Of a DNA stretch of 64,000 nt, positions 16,409 through 25,240 are shown piece after piece. Position 1 is the stretch's first letter. The number at the start of each line of letters is the position of its first letter. The notes beneath the pieces were generated by a model that saw only the letters and a program-made list of their open reading frames with translations, had not been told where the DNA came from and did no database searches. The translations under genes were made by a program, and so were the position numbers. Where the stretch lies: assembly GCF_017901155.1 (NCBI RefSeq), contig NZ_CP072800.1, positions 3,313,283-3,377,282 on the forward strand. The letters run 5' to 3'. Source of the stretch: Candidatus Thiothrix anitrata. GTDB lineage: Bacteria > Pseudomonadota > Gammaproteobacteria > Thiotrichales > Thiotrichaceae.

Positions 16409-19234
16409 ATGGACAAGACCTACCAACCTCAAGACATCGAACAACGCTGGTATCAGCATTGGGAACAAAGCGGCTATTTCGCCCCGAAAGGCGAGGGCAA
16501 GCCGTATTGCATCATGATCCCGCCGCCGAACGTCACCGGCACGCTGCACATGGGGCACGGTTTCAACCAGATGGTGATCGACACCCTGATCCGCTACCAC
16601 CGCATGAAGGGCGACAAAACCCTCTACCAACCCGGTACTGACCACGCAGGCATCGCCACGCAAATGGTGGTCGAACGCCAATTGCTGGCGCAAGGTGTGA
16701 CCCGCCACGATTTAGGCCGCGAGAAGTTCCTCGAAAAAGTCTGGGAGTGGAAAGGCCAATCCGGCGACACCATCAACCGCCAATTGCGCCGCTTGGGAAC
16801 GACTCCTGACTGGTCACGCGAACGCTTTACGATGGATGAAGGCTTGTCGGAAGCGGTGCGCGAAGTGTTCGTGCGCCTGCATGAAGAAGGCTTGATCTAT
16901 CGCGGCAAACGCTTGGTGAACTGGGATACCGTGCTGCACACCGCCGTTTCTGACCTTGAAGTTGTGTCCGAAGAAGAAAACGGCAATATGTGGCACTTCC
17001 GCTACCCGCTGGCGGATGCGGCGGGCAATGCCACCGACGAATTCCTGATTGTTGCGACTACGCGCCCGGAAACCATGCTGGGTGACTCCGCCGTTGCGGT
17101 GAATCCGAAAGATGAGCGTTACCAACATTTGATCGGCAAAAACGTGGTACTGCCGCTGGTAGGCCGCCTGATTCCGGTCGTAGGCGACGATTACGCTGAC
17201 CCGGAAAAAGGCACGGGTTGCGTGAAGATTACCCCGGCGCACGATTTCAACGACTATCAGGTGGGCAAGCGTCACAACCTGCCGCTGATCAATATTTTCA
17301 CCATTGATGCCTGCATCAACGAGGTTTCACCCGAAAAGTATCAAGGGCTGGAACGCTTTGCGGCACGTAAGCAAATCGTGGCGGACATGGATGCGCTCGG
17401 CCTGCTGGACAAAATCGAAGACCACAAACTGATGGTGCCGCGTGGCGACCGTTCCGGCACGGTGATTGAGCCGTACCTGACCGACCAGTGGTACGTGGAT
17501 TTGACCCGCGAAACGCTGGATGACGGGCGACCCGGCGGCAAAACCGCAATTGCACAACCAGCGATTGACGTGGTGGCAAGCGGCGAAGTGCGCTTCATTC
17601 CGGGCAACTGGGTGAACACCTACAACCATTGGATGAACAACCTCGACGACTGGTGTATTTCACGCCAATTGTGGTGGGGGCATCGCATTCCGGCGTGGTA
17701 TGACGAGGCGGGCAATGTCTACGTGGCGCGTTCCGAAGATGAGGTGCGCAGCAAATACAGCCTGCCTGCCGACCTCGTGTTGCGTCAAGACGAGGACGTG
17801 CTGGATACGTGGTTCTCCTCCGCGCTGTGGCCGTTTTCTACACTCGGCTGGCCGAATGTGGACGACGAAGCCCTGAAAGCCTTTTACCCCACGCAGATGC
17901 TGATGACCGGCTTCGACATCATCTTCTTCTGGGTGGCGCGGATGATCATGTTCGGCAAGAAGTTCATGGGCGACGTGCCGTTCCGCGACGTGTACATCCA
18001 CGGGCTGGTGAAGGATGCGGACGGGCAGAAAATGTCCAAATCCAAGGGCAATGTGCTTGACCCGCTCGACATTATCGACGGCATCGACCTCGAAGCACTG
18101 GTTGCCAAACGCACCAGCGGCATGATGCAGCCACAACTCGCCGCGAAAATCGACAAAGCTACCCGCAAACAATTCCCCGACGGCATTACCCCGCACGGTA
18201 CGGATGCGCTGCGCATGACGTTTGCCTCGTTCGCCACCGCTGGGCGCGACATCCGTTTCGACATGCAACGGCTGGAAGGCTACCGCAATTTCTGCAACAA
18301 GCTGTGGAACGCGGCGCGTTACGTGCTGATGCAGTGCGAAGAGCAGGATACCGGGCTGGACGATGCTTTGCCGGTAGAATTGTCGGCGGCGGATCGCTGG
18401 ATCATTTCCTTGCTGCAACAGACTGAGGCTGAAGTCGCTGACCACATCGACAATTACCGCTTCGACCTTGCCGCCAAAGCGATGTACGAATTTGCCTGGC
18501 ACGAATACTGCGACTGGTATCTGGAACTGACCAAGCCGATTTTGGGCAAAGCCAACGACAACCAAGCCGCCAAACGTGGCACACGCCGTACTTTGGTGCG
18601 CGTGCTGGAAGCAGCGTTGCGCCTGATGCACCCGATCATGCCGTTCATCACTGAGGAAATCTGGCAGAACATCAAGGGCTTGGCGGGCGTTTCCGGCGAT
18701 TCCATCATGTTGCAACCCTACCCTGTCGCCGACACTGCGCTGATTGATCAGGCAGCACTGGCGGAAATCGAATGGGTGAAAGCCTTCATCATGGGCATCC
18801 GTCGCATCCGTTCCGAGATGGACATCAAGCCGGGGCAAGTGCTGGATGTGCTGCTACAAAACTGGAGCGACACCGACAAGGCACTGTTCACCACCAGCGA
18901 AGCGTTTGCGCGGACGCTGGCGAAAGTCGGCAATGTGACGTGGCTGGAAGCCGGGGCGGATGCGCCGGAATCGGCTACTGCGCTGGTCGGCGAGATGCAA
19001 ATCCTCATCCCGCTGGCAGGGCTGATCGACAAAGATGCGGAAATTGCGCGGCTGAGCAAGGAAATCGAGAAGCTGCAAAAGAACCTCGGCGGGCTGGAAG
19101 GTCGGCTGAATAATCCGGCGTTTGCGGACAAAGCTCCGGCGGCAGTGCTGGAACAGACGCGCAAACAGGCGGATGAGCAGCGGGCAGCGTTGGGGCAATT
19201 GGTGGGGCAGTTGGAGAAGATACGGGCGTTGTGA
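16409..19234 (+). CDS. valS: Valyl-tRNA synthetase
   Basis: The 941-residue class I synthetase charges tRNA-Val. [14 protein letters not shown] near residue 45 holds the HIGH-type motif and KMSKS is at residues 541-545. The editing domain (about 190-340), anticodon-binding domain and the C-terminal coiled coil ([20 protein letters not shown] and onwards) are all present. Length and order match bacterial ValS. Ribosome-site match upstream of ATG 16409 is weak. A perfect 15-bp hairpin lies 21 bp downstream. Confidence 0.97.
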   Translation: MDKTYQPQDIEQRWYQHWEQSGYFAPKGEGKPYCIMIPPPNVTGTLHMGHGFNQMVIDTLIRYHRMKGDKTLYQPGTDHAGIATQMVVERQLLAQGVTRHDLGREKFLEKVWEWKGQSGDTINRQLRRLGTTPDWSRERFTMDEGLSEAVREVFVRLHEEGLIYRGKRLVNWDTVLHTAVSDLEVVSEEENGNMWHFRYPLADAAGNATDEFLIVATTRPETMLGDSAVAVNPKDERYQHLIGKNVVLPLVGRLIPVVGDDYADPEKGTGCVKITPAHDFNDYQVGKRHNLPLINIFTIDACINEVSPEKYQGLERFAARKQIVADMDALGLLDKIEDHKLMVPRGDRSGTVIEPYLTDQWYVDLTRETLDDGRPGGKTAIAQPAIDVVASGEVRFIPGNWVNTYNHWMNNLDDWCISRQLWWGHRIPAWYDEAGNVYVARSEDEVRSKYSLPADLVLRQDEDVLDTWFSSALWPFSTLGWPNVDDEALKAFYPTQMLMTGFDIIFFWVARMIMFGKKFMGDVPFRDVYIHGLVKDADGQKMSKSKGNVLDPLDIIDGIDLEALVAKRTSGMMQPQLAAKIDKATRKQFPDGITPHGTDALRMTFASFATAGRDIRFDMQRLEGYRNFCNKLWNAARYVLMQCEEQDTGLDDALPVELSAADRWIISLLQQTEAEVADHIDNYRFDLAAKAMYEFAWHEYCDWYLELTKPILGKANDNQAAKRGTRRTLVRVLEAALRLMHPIMPFITEEIWQNIKGLAGVSGDSIMLQPYPVADTALIDQAALAEIEWVKAFIMGIRRIRSEMDIKPGQVLDVLLQNWSDTDKALFTTSEAFARTLAKVGNVTWLEAGADAPESATALVGEMQILIPLAGLIDKDAEIARLSKEIEKLQKNLGGLEGRLNNPAFADKAPAAVLEQTRKQADEQRAALGQLVGQLEKIRAL

Positions 19235-19255
19235 TTACTTAACCCCCTCACTTCT

Positions 19256-19291
19256 ACGAGGTTTGTTCAGTCAGCTCTGAACAAACCTCGT
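19256..19291. other. Perfect 15-bp hairpin downstream of valS
   Basis: ACGAGGTTTGTTCAG (19256-19270) is exactly complementary to CTGAACAAACCTCGT (19277-19291) with the 6-nt loop TCAGCT. There is no T run on either side, so it is not a canonical intrinsic terminator. It may protect the valS mRNA 3' end or be a repeat remnant. The rest of the 19235-19471 gap holds nothing I can name. Confidence 0.7.
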
Positions 19292-19471
19292 CCACGTTAG
19301 ACTCGCATGAAGATAGAATGTATTTTTGTCCATTGAACTGATAAATAATTGTTGCTAAGCGCACATCGGCACTGCGGATATTTACCGTTACCATAACCCA
19401 GCGTCGCGGCGCGTTATGACGTTGATTTTCTAGGTGTGCTATGTTGCCTGTTTGCGTTTGGCAGGTGCGAA

Positions 19472-20422
19472 ATGCTCGAATTTTGGAACATTATCCTGTT
19501 TTCTTTATCGGTCACGGGGCCGATTTTTATTTTGCTGGCGTTAGGACTGTGGTTGCGCCAGCGCAGCGCGATCAGTGATGGCTTTATTGAGGTGGGTTCG
19601 CGCTTGGTGTTTACATGGGCGTTGCCTGCGTTGTTGTTTGTGAATATCGCGAAGACGCACATCGACACCACCACGAATTTTCATTTGATTGCTTACGGTT
19701 TGGTGGCGATGCTGCTGCTGTTTGTGTTGACGGAGATCATGGTGCATTTCACTGTACAGCCGCCTGCGGATCGTGGCGTGGTGGTGCAAGGGATTTTCCG
19801 TTCTAACATGGCGATTATTGGGCTGGCGTATTGCGTGAATGCGTATGGTGAAACCGCGTTGGCTGCTGCGTCGTTATACGTGGGGATATTGAGCATTTTG
19901 TTCAATATTTTGGGGGTGATTACCTTGAGTCGCTCGTTACACAAGCAGCAAGGAATTGGCGGCATATTGCGGAATATCGCCACCAACCCATTGATTATTG
20001 GAATTGTGTTGGCGTTACCCTTCGCCGCGTGGGATGTGCGCCCACCCGCGTTGCTGATGAAAGCCGGGGAAACCTTGGCGGATATGACCTTGCCGTTGGC
20101 GTTGTTGTGTACCGGGGCTTCGCTGGATTTTCACACCCTGAAACAGGAAATGAATAAAACGCTGCTCGCGACATTCAGCAAGTTGGTATTGATCCCGTTG
20201 CTGTTTACCGCTGGCGGTTGGTGGTGGGGGTTTCGCGGGATGGATTTGGGGATTTTATTGCTGATGTCATCCGCACCAACGGCGGCAGCGAGTTATGTGA
20301 TGGCACGCGCAATGGGCGGTAATGCGACACTGGCGGCAAACACTGTGGTACTCACCACCCTAGGCTCGCTGTTTACCACCAGCCTAGGGGTAATGATTCT
20401 CCAAACCTACCGTTTAATGTGA
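19472..20422 (+). CDS. AEC-family transporter
   Basis: The 316-residue protein is almost entirely hydrophobic, with about ten membrane helices. It starts MLEFWNIILFSLSVTGPIF and contains FRSNMAIIGLAYCVNAYG and LLMSSAPTAAASYVMARAMGGN, typical of the auxin efflux carrier/malonate permease (AEC) family. Such proteins export small organic acids in bacteria; the substrate here cannot be read from sequence. I chose ATG 19472 behind GCAGG because the protein then starts at the first helix as in family members. It converges with the amine oxidase gene. Confidence 0.82.
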   Translation: MLEFWNIILFSLSVTGPIFILLALGLWLRQRSAISDGFIEVGSRLVFTWALPALLFVNIAKTHIDTTTNFHLIAYGLVAMLLLFVLTEIMVHFTVQPPADRGVVVQGIFRSNMAIIGLAYCVNAYGETALAAASLYVGILSILFNILGVITLSRSLHKQQGIGGILRNIATNPLIIGIVLALPFAAWDVRPPALLMKAGETLADMTLPLALLCTGASLDFHTLKQEMNKTLLATFSKLVLIPLLFTAGGWWWGFRGMDLGILLLMSSAPTAAASYVMARAMGGNATLAANTVVLTTLGSLFTTSLGVMILQTYRLM

Positions 20423-20440
20423 ACTTTTGGTCGAATCCGC

Positions 20441-21826
20441 TCACGCTTGCAAGATTTCTTCAGCGGCACGCAAACCGGAAAGGTATGCCCCGTGCGCCGT
20501 CCCGAAATAGTTTTTATCGGAAGCCTCACCCGCAAAAAATACCTGATTATCCAATGCCGCAGCCAACACCGTGCGCGTGTGCGGGGTTGCACCAAGCGGC
20601 GTGTACGAATACGCCCCTAACGCAAACGGGTCTGTTGCCCAGCGGGTAATTTGGTAATCAATGGGGTCGGGTATATTTGCGCCATAAATCGCTCTTAACG
20701 TCTGCATTGCACTCGCGATAATTTGCTGATCCGTCCAAGATTCAATCGCCCTGCCCCGGTCGGCGGCATTAAAACCCAACAGTATCGGCATCTTCGCAGC
20801 GCGTTTAAAACTAACCCACTCTGTCCACTCGCCGTGTTTGGGGGCAACGTATTCCAGCCAATCAACCTCAGCAGGCCAAAATGCTTCCTGAAAACGCAAG
20901 TAACATTTGTTCAAAACACCCATATCCAGCTTGGCAATCGCATCTCGCTTAGCGGCAGGCAACGCCGGGGTAAAGCGCACCCGCCCAGCCTTCAACACCC
21001 CCAACGGCAAAGTTACCACCACCGCATCAGCGACATATTCGGTTTTTTGGGTAACGACTCGCACAGGTGACGGCTGCGCTTGCTGCCAGTGAATCGCTTC
21101 AACCACCTGATTCAGCTCAATGTGCAGCTTACTCGCCAAAAACCGGGTCATCACTTCAAAGCCTTGAGCGAATAAAACATCGCCACCTTTAAACGCTTTG
21201 GCACTGTCATACCAATGCGCAGAAAGCTTATCCGCACTCCCCGCATACTCCTGCTCAATTTCACCGCTAAGAATAAAATTAATCAGGCGATACGCTTCAG
21301 AAGACGTATCATGGCGGCGCAACAAAGGCTCAATCACCTGCCGGATAGTCGCGTCGGCATTCTTATCCTGCGCTTTTTCTAACGCACTAGAAACGCTATC
21401 CCGCAACGCATCCAAATGCTTTTCTTCAGCATCCGAAAGCGGTTTACCTTGCGAGTTGTAAGTCATGCTGCGCTCATAACGGGTGTTGAGCCGGGTAGCC
21501 TGAATCGTGTCAGCCAAAGCCGTCAATGGGTTGCCCTTAACCCCGTGTATCCAAGTCGCCCCCAAATCAAGCGGCATATCGCGCCATTGATGACTCGTCC
21601 AGATACGCCCACCGATACGCTCACGGGCTTCAACCACAACGACCTCATGCCCGTGTTGTTGCAACTCCCTTGCTGCGGCAAGACCGGCCAAACCCGCACC
21701 AATCACCACAATGCGTTTTTTAGTTTGCGGCATCGCATTCACGTCCTCTTTTTCCGCGCAACCAGCACCACCGGAATAACCCAGCAACATCAAACTCAGC
21801 AGCCTCAGGAAATCACGTTTCAACAT
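20441..21826 (-). CDS. Exported flavin-containing amine oxidase
   Basis: The 461-residue protein has a leader MLKRDFLRLLSL with a KR variant of the Tat motif, then a hydrophobic stretch and a Cys at about residue 23 that could be a poor lipobox. The Rossmann FAD motif VVIGAGLAGLAAARELQQHG (about 40-59) and the second motif ERIGGRIWTS follow. The C-terminal FAD motif is VFFAGEASDKNYFGTAHGA. Homologues oxidise polyamines or other amines. Tat export of a folded flavoprotein to the periplasm is plausible but the twin arginine is not perfect. Confidence 0.82.
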   Translation of the reverse strand: MLKRDFLRLLSLMLLGYSGGAGCAEKEDVNAMPQTKKRIVVIGAGLAGLAAARELQQHGHEVVVVEARERIGGRIWTSHQWRDMPLDLGATWIHGVKGNPLTALADTIQATRLNTRYERSMTYNSQGKPLSDAEEKHLDALRDSVSSALEKAQDKNADATIRQVIEPLLRRHDTSSEAYRLINFILSGEIEQEYAGSADKLSAHWYDSAKAFKGGDVLFAQGFEVMTRFLASKLHIELNQVVEAIHWQQAQPSPVRVVTQKTEYVADAVVVTLPLGVLKAGRVRFTPALPAAKRDAIAKLDMGVLNKCYLRFQEAFWPAEVDWLEYVAPKHGEWTEWVSFKRAAKMPILLGFNAADRGRAIESWTDQQIIASAMQTLRAIYGANIPDPIDYQITRWATDPFALGAYSYTPLGATPHTRTVLAAALDNQVFFAGEASDKNYFGTAHGAYLSGLRAAEEILQA

Positions 21827-22041
21827 ACTTTGACCCTACTCCAACTTGTTACCTGCATTATGCTTGATATTTCCAAGGGTTTGAAACGGTTAAATAGCAC
21901 TGTGATACTTTGATCTATATCGGGTATATTTCTGGTGATTACTGAATTAATCTTCAAATTAAATGATAACATATGTCCTAACGGTTGCGTTATTACATAG
22001 GCGCAGATACACTCATTAAAAATCTACATATTTGGTCTTCT

Positions 22042-23145
22042 ATGAAAACATTAGTTTCACTATTCAGCGGTATTGGTGGTCTAGACGAAGGCTTGCACAA
22101 TGCAGGCTTTACGCCTCTTTTTTGTTCCGAGATAGATAAGCACGCCCATGAATCCTTAAGAAGCTGGTGCAACAGGAGATCAGTTAGTCCCCTCTTAGCA
22201 ACAGACATCAACGACATATCACCTCACTATCTAAAAAATCAGCTTGGATTAAAAGCTGGCGAGTTAGACTTGTTAGCCGGTGGCCCCCCATGCCAGTCGT
22301 TCTCTTTGATCGGAAATCGAAGATCGCTTGAGGATGATCGCGGCTTACTACTTCATAAAATGATTGAATTCGCACAAGTTTTGCAACCAAAAGCTGTATT
22401 AATAGAGCAAGTCAAAGGATTACTTAGCGCAAAAGGTGCTGATGGAATTAATGGTTCTGCATTAAAAGTTATTATTTCCGGCCTTAAAGAAATTGGATAT
22501 GATGTTTCTTTTCGAACTTTAAGAGCAGCAGATTACGGTGTGCCGCAGCTACGCGACAGGGTATTTATTGTTGCGATAGCAACAGGCGACGAGTTTGAAT
22601 TTCCAGCTCCAACACACTTTGATCCACAAAAGCAAAGTGAGCAGATAGATGTTTTCTCAACCACCAAAATTCCCTACATTTCGGTCAAAGGTGCTATTGG
22701 AGACCTTCCGTCACCCGTTCTTAAAGGGAATACTGAGAAAATACCAAACCATTTAGATATTACTCCTCTTCGGGATAGAGAGCGTATAAACGGAGTTCCC
22801 GAAGGTGAGTGCTTAGCCAGACAATTGCATCTGCCAGCAGATCAAAGACAGAGATTGAATCCAGAAAAAGATACAACGAAATTTCGTAGGTTGGCATGGG
22901 ACTTTCCGGCTCTTACACTTCGTGGCGGTGAAGCATTTTACCACCCAGAAGAAAACCGGTATCTAACGCCCAGAGAATACCTTAGGCTGCATGGCTTTCC
23001 TGATACGCATATACTTTCAGGCCCTATTCGAGCAAGAAGCGGAACGGTCAAAGATTTAGATCAGCATAGACAAGTTGCAAACGCTGTACCACCGCCTCTT
23101 GCTGAAGCCATAGGTAAAGCAATATATGTTGCACTTTCTGGCTAA
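22042..23145 (+). CDS. DNA (cytosine-5) methyltransferase of a type II RM system
   Basis: Starting at ATG 22042, the 367-residue enzyme has the C5-MTase motifs in order: I (FSGIGGLDEGLHNAGF), IV (GGPPCQSFS with the catalytic Cys), VI (IEQVKG, where most family members have ENV), VIII (GVPQLRDRVFIVA) and X (VANAVPPPLAEAIG). The target recognition domain lies between VIII and IX. It faces a NotI-family endonuclease gene with 22 bp between stops. The pair is more AT-rich than its neighbours, consistent with transfer. Confidence 0.93.
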   Translation: MKTLVSLFSGIGGLDEGLHNAGFTPLFCSEIDKHAHESLRSWCNRRSVSPLLATDINDISPHYLKNQLGLKAGELDLLAGGPPCQSFSLIGNRRSLEDDRGLLLHKMIEFAQVLQPKAVLIEQVKGLLSAKGADGINGSALKVIISGLKEIGYDVSFRTLRAADYGVPQLRDRVFIVAIATGDEFEFPAPTHFDPQKQSEQIDVFSTTKIPYISVKGAIGDLPSPVLKGNTEKIPNHLDITPLRDRERINGVPEGECLARQLHLPADQRQRLNPEKDTTKFRRLAWDFPALTLRGGEAFYHPEENRYLTPREYLRLHGFPDTHILSGPIRARSGTVKDLDQHRQVANAVPPPLAEAIGKAIYVALSG

Positions 23146-23167
23146 TAAAAAATGCAGCTTAATTCCC

Positions 23168-24265
23168 CTATAAAAAAATGATGGCAGAAAGCTTTCTCCG
23201 TAAGATTGCTTTCAACAATACCTTTTTATCAGGATTTACCTTTGGCAACAAAATATCGGTTGCCATTTGATTTCCTTGAAAATCCAAACCGGCACTTTTC
23301 TTTGAGTATTTAAGGAATCTCAGAGATTCTATACCTTTTTGTTCGTCCGCATATGTCATGCTTAGAAAATTAATAGTACCAGAGGAATCTGCACTTGGCA
23401 CATCAAGGTTTAACTTTGTGGTTAGCTCAATATTTTTTAATAGTTGATCTTGAACCAACCATATGGTTTTTCCTCCCCACTCTTCAGCCAAAGCAGATTT
23501 AGCAAAAAGCTGTGTTGCCATACGACCCCATACTTGCCTTTTATTAATACCAGGACAATTATGATCATTACCTTTAATGGCATCGGCAAATGAAGCAGCA
23601 ATATCTGTTCCAACTTCTTTATCTGACCCTGACGTACTTGCAGTCATAACTTCAATCACTATCGGAGAAATAATATCAGGCAGAATAGGTTGCTCTTTGT
23701 TTGGTGAATATTTGCCCTCTAAATATTTTCCTATTTTGGCCGCCGCTTTAAATGCTTCATTTTCTTCATCGCTAATATTGTATGACTTCAACAGCCAAGA
23801 AAATGATTTATTTCGTCGTATTGGGGCTATAACAAAATCAAAATGATAGTTTATGGATGAATCTTCATCGCCATATTGCAAATAGACCTCTGGCCAAACG
23901 CCCAATTCTATTCCTCTTGGCACTCCAGCGTTGATTAATGCCTCGCGTTCGTGAGCATGTAGCGATTCATTTATGTCAGGGACTCCATCCCTCTTAGAAA
24001 AAAAGCCCAGCAGCCTTCTGGGACATACTACCCATATCTCATCGCCATATTGGATAGAGCATATACCGGGAATTACCGAAGATAACTCATCATTAAAGAA
24101 TCCGCGTAATTCAGATCCCGCAAGTTTTATTTTTGTTTGATGCCTGTTGCCCCCACCATCACAGACATTCTCAGTAAAAGGACAATATGCAGCCTTTCTC
24201 TCAGCCACTGCTACTTCAGACTGATCATAAACATCACGACCATATACTTCATAAAATTTTGGCAT
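23168..24265 (-). CDS. NotI-family type II restriction endonuclease
   Basis: The 365-residue protein carries a four-cysteine pattern near the N-terminus, YCPFTENVCDGG, then GICSI and VVCPRRLLGF, which I recognise as the iron-binding fold of the NotI family. A likely catalytic region follows: PDIISPIVIEVMTASTSG (about residues 200-217), where Asp and Glu fit PD-(D/E)xK and the usual Lys is replaced, as it also is in NotI. Further on are NKRQVWGRMATQLF and WGGKTIWLVQDQLL. Partner of the convergent C5 methyltransferase. The recognition site cannot be read, though known relatives cut GC-rich sites. AGGAGAT precedes the ATG. Confidence 0.75.
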   Translation of the reverse strand: MPKFYEVYGRDVYDQSEVAVAERKAAYCPFTENVCDGGGNRHQTKIKLAGSELRGFFNDELSSVIPGICSIQYGDEIWVVCPRRLLGFFSKRDGVPDINESLHAHEREALINAGVPRGIELGVWPEVYLQYGDEDSSINYHFDFVIAPIRRNKSFSWLLKSYNISDEENEAFKAAAKIGKYLEGKYSPNKEQPILPDIISPIVIEVMTASTSGSDKEVGTDIAASFADAIKGNDHNCPGINKRQVWGRMATQLFAKSALAEEWGGKTIWLVQDQLLKNIELTTKLNLDVPSADSSGTINFLSMTYADEQKGIESLRFLKYSKKSAGLDFQGNQMATDILLPKVNPDKKVLLKAILRRKLSAIIFL

Positions 24266-24538
24266 GGTATCTCCTGTTTTTGCCCCCTATCGTTAAAGCA
24301 TTTTGGACTGATTTCGCAAGTCGCAATCACGCTAACGCCCTAACGTGTGTATCTTTACCTGAACATCAATTGAGCGATTGTAAGTGATAGCTTTAACGAA
24401 TGGAATCCGAGTCTTTCACTCCCCCAAATCGACCAGCGGTATCATGCAGCCGATGCAAAATCGGGGCTAAGTGTCTGTCTATACTATAATTTGATTAAGG
24501 CGTGCGGTTCTGCCGCTTTCACATCAGGAGGTGATGCC

Positions 24539-25159
24539 ATGAAACGATTATTAGCCAGTGCGGTATTGTGCGCAGTAACCACGGGAGCGCAGGCCACTGT
24601 TTCCGAATACACCGCTTTTTTCATCCCTTATGAGCGGGCGCAAAGCGGTTACGTGTGTTTAGACAGTCAGCTTATGGAGGCCGAATTCGGTATCCCGTTG
24701 GCGAGCTTGATGGAAGGGATTTTTTCCGAAACCAAAACCCTGCACCAAATGCTGGGTGGCACGAGTACCTATAAGAATATCAATCTGTTAGTGAATGGCG
24801 CGACCAAAATTCCCTACACCTATAATTTTGACCGTTACACCAGCAGCGGGGTGTATGAATATTCCTTCACGCTGGATATGGCGGCGTTTAATACCTTGAA
24901 TGGCGCGACTGTTGCGGGGCGGCAAAAAACCAAAAACACCGCGAAACTAGCGTTGATTGCGATGCTCAAAACGGCAACGGCGATACACGGCGCGGGTAAT
25001 TTCCGGCTGTGGGTGAAGTTCAATAATTTACCATCACAAGCAGGCTTGAGCGGCAGCACAGTGTATAGCGGCGGCCTAGATTGGCCTACTTGGCCTTACA
25101 CCTCATCAAGCGGCGTTTACAATACCTATCGCACCGAAATGATTGCCTCCGGGTGTTAA
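24539..25159 (+). CDS. Secreted protein of unknown function
   Basis: ATG 24539 follows AGGAGGTGAT, a full match to the anti-Shine-Dalgarno sequence, and gives 206 residues. A signal peptide ends near TGAQA (residue 20). The mature protein is Ser-, Thr- and aromatic-rich with two or three cysteines (about residues 39 and at the C-terminus GC), which suggests a disulphide tying the C-terminal Cys. No catalytic motif is visible. A TATAAT box at 24485-24490 lies 50 bp upstream; no clear -35. The 273-bp gap before it shows nothing else. Confidence 0.65.
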   Translation: MKRLLASAVLCAVTTGAQATVSEYTAFFIPYERAQSGYVCLDSQLMEAEFGIPLASLMEGIFSETKTLHQMLGGTSTYKNINLLVNGATKIPYTYNFDRYTSSGVYEYSFTLDMAAFNTLNGATVAGRQKTKNTAKLALIAMLKTATAIHGAGNFRLWVKFNNLPSQAGLSGSTVYSGGLDWPTWPYTSSSGVYNTYRTEMIASGC

Positions 25160-25160
25160 C

Positions 25161-25234
25161 CGTAGGGGCAGACCTACGTGTCTGCCCTCTTCCACCGAAC
25201 CCAAACAGGGCAATCACATAGGATTGCCCCTACG
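25161..25234. repeat. Cloverleaf-like palindromic intergenic repeat
   Basis: Outer arms CGTAGGGGCA (25161-25170) and TGCCCCTACG (25225-25234) are perfect inverted repeats. Inside are two more hairpins, GGGCAGAC/GTCTGCCC and GGGCAATC/GATTGCCC. The same GTAGGGGC...GCCCCTAC pattern is widespread as a dispersed repeat in bacteria. It fills the gap between two convergent genes and could stop transcription from both sides. Confidence 0.7.
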
Positions 25235-25240
25235 AAGCGA

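Noticed and set aside
17660-18838. 392-residue open frame antisense to valS
   Set aside because: The reverse frame of a strongly coding GC-rich gene; no domain resemblance.
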